DNA from: Stenotrophomonas maltophilia
Lineage (GTDB): Bacteria; Pseudomonadota; Gammaproteobacteria; Xanthomonadales; Xanthomonadaceae
DNA: 31,876 bases
Assembly (NCBI GenBank): GCA_002387845.1
Contig: DGLB01000063.1
Coordinates: 6,788-38,663, forward strand
Direction: 5' to 3'
Of the stretch, positions 29,929 through 31,876 are shown piece by piece. Numbering within the stretch: the stretch's first letter is position 1; each line of letters opens with the position of its first letter. The notes under the pieces are model-generated. The model ran no database searches. It worked only from the letters and a program-made list of their open reading frames with translations, and had not been told where the DNA came from. The translations under genes were made by a program, and so were the position numbers.

Positions 29929-31731
29929 TCAGCCTTCCTCGCGCACGATCTCGATCAGCCGGTTGCCGTAGCGGGCGAGCTTGCTGCCGCCGATGCCACC
30001 GACCCGTCCCAGCGCATCGATGCTGGTCGGGCGCTGCTCGGCGATGTTGCGCAGGGTGCTGTCGTGGAAAATCACGAAGGCGGGTACGTTCTGCTCGCGC
30101 GCCAGTTCGGCACGCAGGCTGCGCAGGGCGTTGAACAGGGCGAGGTCCTGCGGCAGCACCGACAGGCCGGTGCGCTGGCCGCTGCGGTCGCGTTCGCGGC
30201 TGGGGGCCTGGTCGCGGCGCATCATGACCTTGCGCCGGCCGGTAAGCACGTCGCGGCTGGCATCGGTGAGCCGCAGGCCGCCATAGGCTTCGCTGTCCAC
30301 TTCCAGCAGGCTGGCGGCGACCAGCTGGCGGAACACGCTGCGCCAGGTGCGGGCGTCGAGGTCGTTGCCGATGCCGTAGGTACTGAGCTGGTTGTGGCCG
30401 AACTGGCGGATCTTCTCGTTGTCGCCACCGCGCAGGATGTCGATCAGGTGGCCAACGCCGAAGCGCTGGCCACTGCGGTAGACGCAGCTGAGGGCCTTCT
30501 GCGCGGCAATGGTGGCGTCCCAGGCGTCCGGCGGCTGCAGGCAGTTGTCGCAGTTGCCGCAGGGCTTGGGATAGGTTTCGCCAAACCCGGCCAACAGCAC
30601 CTGGCGCCGGCACTGCATGGATTCGCAGTAGCCCAGCAGGTGGTCGAGCTTGGCGCGCTCGAGGTTCTTGCGTTCTTCACCGGCTTCGGACTGCTCGATC
30701 ATCTGCTTGAGCAGCACGACATCGCCCAGGCCGTAGCACAGCCAGGCGTCGGCGGCTTCGCCGTCGCGACCGGCACGACCGGTTTCCTGGTAATAGCCTT
30801 CCATCGACTTGGGCAGGTCGGTATGGGCGACAAAGCGCACATCGGGCTTGTCGATGCCCATGCCGAACGCGATGGTGGCGCACATGACAATGCCGTCTTC
30901 GCGCAGGAAGCGGCGCTGGTTCTCGGCGCGCACCTCGGCCGGCAGGCCGGCATGGTAGGGCAGCGCGTTCATGCCTTGGGCGCAGAGGAATTCGGCGGTT
31001 TCCTCGACCTTGCGCCGCGACATGCAATAGACAATGCCGGCTTCGTCACGGTGCCCGCGCAAGAAATCCAGCAGCTGGCGCTTGGCGTTGTCTTTCTGGA
31101 CGACGGTATAGCGGATGTTGGGGCGATCAAACGAACTGACGAAGTGCTGCGCACCGGTCAGGTCCAGCCGTTCGGCAATCTCGCGCTGGGTGGGCGGATC
31201 GGCGGTGGCAGTAAGCGCGATCCGCGGCACCTCCGGCCAGCGCTCATGCAGGACGGTAAGCTGGCGATACTCGGGGCGGAAGTCATGCCCCCACTGCGAG
31301 ACGCAATGAGCCTCGTCAATCGCGAACAAGGCGATGCGGCTGCGCGCAAGCAGGGACAGGAAGCGGCCGGTGAGCAGGCGCTCGGGAGCCACATACAGCA
31401 GCTCCAGCTCACCGGACACCAGCTCGCGCTCGACGCGGGCGGCGGTTTCGCCATCCAGGGTGGAATTGAGGTACTCAGCCCGGACCCCGAGCTGGCGCAG
31501 GGCTTCCACCTGGTCCTGCATCAGCGCGATGAGCGGCGAAATGACAATGCCGGTACCGTCGCGCAGCAGCGAAGGCACCTGGTAGCACAGCGACTTGCCG
31601 CCGCCGGTGGGCATGAGCACCAGCGCATCATTGCCGGCCGCGACGTGTTCGACGATCGCCTGCTGCGGACCGCGGAAATCGTCGTAGCCGAAGACGCGGT
31701 TGAGCAGGTCGTGCGCGGGGCGGGAGGACAT
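29929..31731 (-). CDS. recQ: ATP-dependent DNA helicase RecQ
   Basis: A 600-residue RecQ helicase of full length. It has Walker A MPTGGGKS (residues 40-47), DEAH (139-142), the aromatic-rich loop CVSQWGHDFRPEY after it, and motif VI QETGRAGRDG (about 315-324). The zinc site uses Cys369, Cys374, Cys391, Cys394 and Cys397, of which four bind. The RQC winged helix (about 405-510) and the HRDC domain (about 525-600) follow. It unwinds 3'-to-5' at forks and joint molecules in the RecF pathway. The ATG at 31731 has no Shine-Dalgarno. Confidence 0.97.
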   Translation of the reverse strand: MSSRPAHDLLNRVFGYDDFRGPQQAIVEHVAAGNDALVLMPTGGGKSLCYQVPSLLRDGTGIVISPLIALMQDQVEALRQLGVRAEYLNSTLDGETAARVERELVSGELELLYVAPERLLTGRFLSLLARSRIALFAIDEAHCVSQWGHDFRPEYRQLTVLHERWPEVPRIALTATADPPTQREIAERLDLTGAQHFVSSFDRPNIRYTVVQKDNAKRQLLDFLRGHRDEAGIVYCMSRRKVEETAEFLCAQGMNALPYHAGLPAEVRAENQRRFLREDGIVMCATIAFGMGIDKPDVRFVAHTDLPKSMEGYYQETGRAGRDGEAADAWLCYGLGDVVLLKQMIEQSEAGEERKNLERAKLDHLLGYCESMQCRRQVLLAGFGETYPKPCGNCDNCLQPPDAWDATIAAQKALSCVYRSGQRFGVGHLIDILRGGDNEKIRQFGHNQLSTYGIGNDLDARTWRSVFRQLVAASLLEVDSEAYGGLRLTDASRDVLTGRRKVMMRRDQAPSRERDRSGQRTGLSVLPQDLALFNALRSLRAELAREQNVPAFVIFHDSTLRNIAEQRPTSIDALGRVGGIGGSKLARYGNRLIEIVREEG

Positions 31732-31876
31732 CCGGTTAGTTTACCGGTTCCTTGGCTCTCTTCCCTGTCCGGATTTACCGTCGCGTTCTGTAGGAAGCGT
31801 GGAGGCTGTTGGTTCCCGGCGAACAGCCCGCAGCCGCTGGTCTACTTGCTTGGACCATCGGATGGGGGGTACGGGA
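31732..31876. other. Non-coding window end upstream of recQ
   Basis: No gene is supported here. On the minus strand TAAACT (31738-31743) ends 6 bases before the recQ ATG and is a possible -10. The remainder contains only short unremarkable frames up to the window edge. Confidence 0.5.

Overview
The window is a stretch of high-GC gammaproteobacterial chromosome that fits Stenotrophomonas (Xanthomonadaceae). The lineage clues are a divergent ampR / L2-type class A beta-lactamase pair, GTAG-headed palindromic REP elements of the SMAG type, a fused glucosylglycerol-phosphate phosphatase/synthase of the kind described in Stenotrophomonas rhizophila, and the ruvC-ruvA-kup-ruvB gene order. A S. rhizophila-like species is my best guess. 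It is an inference from gene content, not an alignment.

Layout. 1-485: 3' end of an ABC-F ATPase. 504-2463: ampR (-) and the L2-like beta-lactamase (+), diverging from an intergenic region with a perfect LysR-type operator. 2509-6083 (-): an MFS transporter translationally coupled to ggpPS, a compatible-solute module. 6221-7578: a lipoprotein (+) converging on a two-repeat DUF3011 protein (-). 7750-11085 (+): aspS, a small hyperacidic protein, a GNAT acetyltransferase and an alpha/beta hydrolase. 11166-16070 (+): yebC, ruvC, ruvA, kup, ruvB. 16060-22019 (+): a complete cell-envelope cluster ybgC-tolQ-tolR-tolA-(secreted TolA domain III paralogue)-(23-codon micro-ORF)-tolB-pal-cpoB. 22106-23702 (+): queE, queC and tRNA-Lys(TTT). 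Then come a tRNA-flanking spacer with two tiny coupled ORFs, an SDR-type epimerase, a block of four SMAG palindromes, an LprI/MliC-type lysozyme-inhibitor lipoprotein (+), an orphan receiver protein (-) and a zinc-ribbon protein (+). 26672-29851 (-): copL-like, copA, copB copper resistance genes. 29929-31731 (-): recQ. The last 145 bases show no gene.

Functional themes. The window is mostly ordinary conserved chromosome: Holliday-junction processing, the Tol-Pal constriction machine, queuosine precursor synthesis, and tRNA and translation functions. Niche traits are interspersed: beta-lactam resistance, osmoprotection, copper tolerance and lysozyme defence. No prophage, insertion sequence, CRISPR array or plasmid function is visible.

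The least explained signals are three. First, a free-standing signal-peptide-bearing copy of TolA domain III lies directly after tolA. Second, a tiny hydrophobic ORF has a stop codon overlapping the tolB start. Third, a conserved-looking short protein carries a roughly 38-residue almost purely Asp/Glu tail. All identifications come from reading the sequence by eye; no database search was run.
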